Positions 4,738 through 5,918 of a stretch of DNA of 5,918 bases are shown one piece after another. Origin of the DNA: Verrucomicrobia bacterium 12-59-8 (lineage in GTDB: Bacteria; Verrucomicrobiota; Verrucomicrobiae; Verrucomicrobiales; Verrucomicrobiaceae); the NCBI GenBank assembly GCA_002279765.1, contig NCCR01000264.1, positions 5,218 to 11,135 of the forward strand. The letters run 5' to 3'. The position numbers and the translations under genes were made by a program. The notes beneath the pieces are model-generated. The model did no database searches, was not told the DNA's origin, and saw only the letters and a program-made list of their open reading frames with translations. Each line of letters starts with the position of its first letter. The first letter of the stretch is position 1.

Positions 4738-5918
4738 ATGACGCGAATTCTTATCGCCTTTTCCATCATGCTGCCGCAGGCCCAGCTGTCTGCCGAGAGC
4801 CCGAGTGACTTTTTCAACACCAGGGCTACCGTGCTGGGCTTTGCAACCGAACATGGTGAAGCTTGCAATTCGATTTTGCTTGAAACAATCAAAGTCTCAA
4901 AAGACGCCTCCTTGCCGCTTTATGCAGTCCTCACAACTGAGCGTATGCAGTCCGGCCAGCCGCTCTTCGGGAAAAATTGGTCGATGCCGCTGTTTGAGGC
5001 CACTGTAATGGCTATCGATGAGCAGACCATTGAAGCCCAAACTGCAACGGGAAAAAAGATCGATCTATACCAATTGCCTGGTGAGGTTGATCGTTATACC
5101 TCCAAAGACGGACGCTGGGTGGGGAAGAGAGTCGGCAACGACTTTGAATTGTCCAGCAGTACCGGCGGCCGATTTAAATACAAAAACGGAAAAATTGCGT
5201 CAGTGACCTTGCCAACCGGCGAGGAATTGAACATTCAACGTCATGCGGATTCTTTGTCGGTGACTTCGAATAACAGGAGTCTGATATCAGTGAAATTGTC
5301 AGCGGAGAATCTGGCTGATGAAATCACAGCTGATCGCCTGAATTTGAAGTTCAAATACAATTACGAAGTGCCTTCGACGAGCCAGTTGCAGGGGAAAACG
5401 GTCATTGTGGGTCTGAATCCGATGATGACACACATTATTCGAGGGAAGGAGCAGCAGGAACAGCTTGCACTGCAGGTTATTTACGATCCTGATGCCGACG
5501 AATTGAGTGTCAAGGACGATACCAAACCGTCCGCTGCGGGCACCGGTGTTTTTCCTGCATTTCCGCAGCTTGCCTGGCACGTGAGCGATGGAAAAATCGT
5601 CAGTGACGCCACAGCGAGCTATAAAATAATCGACACTCAGCATGCCAATAGTTACCACCTTGAACGAACTGGCAGTGCCGGATTGCTTGAAAGCATCATG
5701 TTCGACAGCCAGACCGGCATCCTGAAGTATGTAGATCCCAATGGGATCTTATCGCAGACGGCGATAATCTTGACGCCCGGGGACACCTTTGGCAAGGTCA
5801 GGAGTTCACGCACATCGATAAGCGAGACAACTTTAAGCGAGTCGAAATACAGCTATGGTGTCAAAGGTGAGTTACTTCGCGCCGAGTTTTCCGATTCGCG
5901 TCAAAGGCTAAGCCAGAG
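4738..5918 (+). CDS. Secreted Rhs/YD-repeat-like protein, N-terminal part (runs off right edge)
   Basis: The frame is open from ATG 4738 to the window end: 393 complete codons, no stop. Residues 1-19 (MTRILIAFSIMLPQAQLSA) form a Sec signal peptide. Residues about 73-170 resemble the start of Rhs/YD-repeat proteins: GQPLFGKNWSMPLFEATV recalls the lGrGWs-type motif that opens the shell, followed by DGRWVGKR, FELSSSTGGRFKYKNGKIASV and TLPTGEELNIQRH, the usual 'G-x-hydrophobic plus G-G' units. Later units include FDSQTGILKYVDPNG (322-336) and YSYGVKGELLRAEFSDSRQR (371-390), close to the Y-x-Y-x-x-x-G YD pattern. The middle (about 190-310) is less typical. Known Rhs/YD proteins form large hollow beta shells, often enclosing a C-terminal toxin or acting at the cell surface; the C-terminus is missing here. 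An earlier in-frame ATG at 4717 would overlap the previous gene by 17 nt; I prefer 4738 because AAAGG lies just before it and it gives a standard signal peptide. Confidence 0.8.
   Translation, partial: MTRILIAFSIMLPQAQLSAESPSDFFNTRATVLGFATEHGEACNSILLETIKVSKDASLPLYAVLTTERMQSGQPLFGKNWSMPLFEATVMAIDEQTIEAQTATGKKIDLYQLPGEVDRYTSKDGRWVGKRVGNDFELSSSTGGRFKYKNGKIASVTLPTGEELNIQRHADSLSVTSNNRSLISVKLSAENLADEITADRLNLKFKYNYEVPSTSQLQGKTVIVGLNPMMTHIIRGKEQQEQLALQVIYDPDADELSVKDDTKPSAAGTGVFPAFPQLAWHVSDGKIVSDATASYKIIDTQHANSYHLERTGSAGLLESIMFDSQTGILKYVDPNGILSQTAIILTPGDTFGKVRSSRTSISETTLSESKYSYGVKGELLRAEFSDSRQRLSQ

Noticed and set aside
5299..5658. Minus-strand 119-codon frame inside the Rhs-like gene
   Set aside because: The plus-strand frame is open across the whole region and shows Rhs-like units, so this is an antisense shadow.
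1..5918. CRISPR arrays, tRNA or rRNA genes, insertion sequences and transposase or integrase genes
   Set aside because: I saw no regularly spaced direct repeats, cloverleaf-like sequence, terminal inverted repeats or recombinase motifs on either strand.

Overview
The window appears to come from a Gram-negative, high-GC bacterium. A BON-like envelope protein, a LolD/MacB-type ABC ATPase, a DUF1573-like protein, scarce Shine-Dalgarno sequences and an Rhs-like secreted protein together fit the Verrucomicrobia/Planctomycetes group. This placement is an inference from protein style; no rRNA or other phylogenetic marker is present.

Left part (1-1920, GC-rich, housekeeping-like). On the minus strand, a PPP-family metallophosphatase (1075..302) is followed 11 nt later by the start of a membrane-anchored, BON-like protein that runs off the left edge. 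A 68-nt gap separates the phosphatase from a divergent plus-strand gene for a LolD/MacB-type ABC transporter ATPase (1144..1920) with all nucleotide-binding motifs intact. No permease gene follows it.

Middle part (1921-2463, 543 nt with no confident gene). A Shine-Dalgarno-like stretch and a 33-codon ORF follow the ATPase. Next, on the minus strand, is an apparent remnant of an integral membrane protein (2302..2060, open further upstream). By hand count GC drops from about 67% (2221-2340) to about 30% (2341-2460). This looks like a boundary between resident DNA and a separately acquired or fast-evolving block. A plausible sigma70-type promoter lies in the AT-rich part.

Right part (2464-5918, about half GC). 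Four plus-strand genes are packed like an operon, and all encode exported or membrane-anchored products: a small six-cysteine secreted protein, a 298-aa secreted protein of unknown function, a membrane-anchored protein with a DUF1573-like SCGC domain, and the first 393 residues of a secreted Rhs/YD-repeat-like protein cut by the right edge. The spacing (28 nt, then overlapping or nearly abutting ends) suggests co-expression. A reasonable inference is that the first three genes help export, fold, anchor or accompany the large Rhs-like protein. The sequence alone does not show whether that protein is a toxin, an adhesin or a structural surface protein, because its C-terminus is outside the window.
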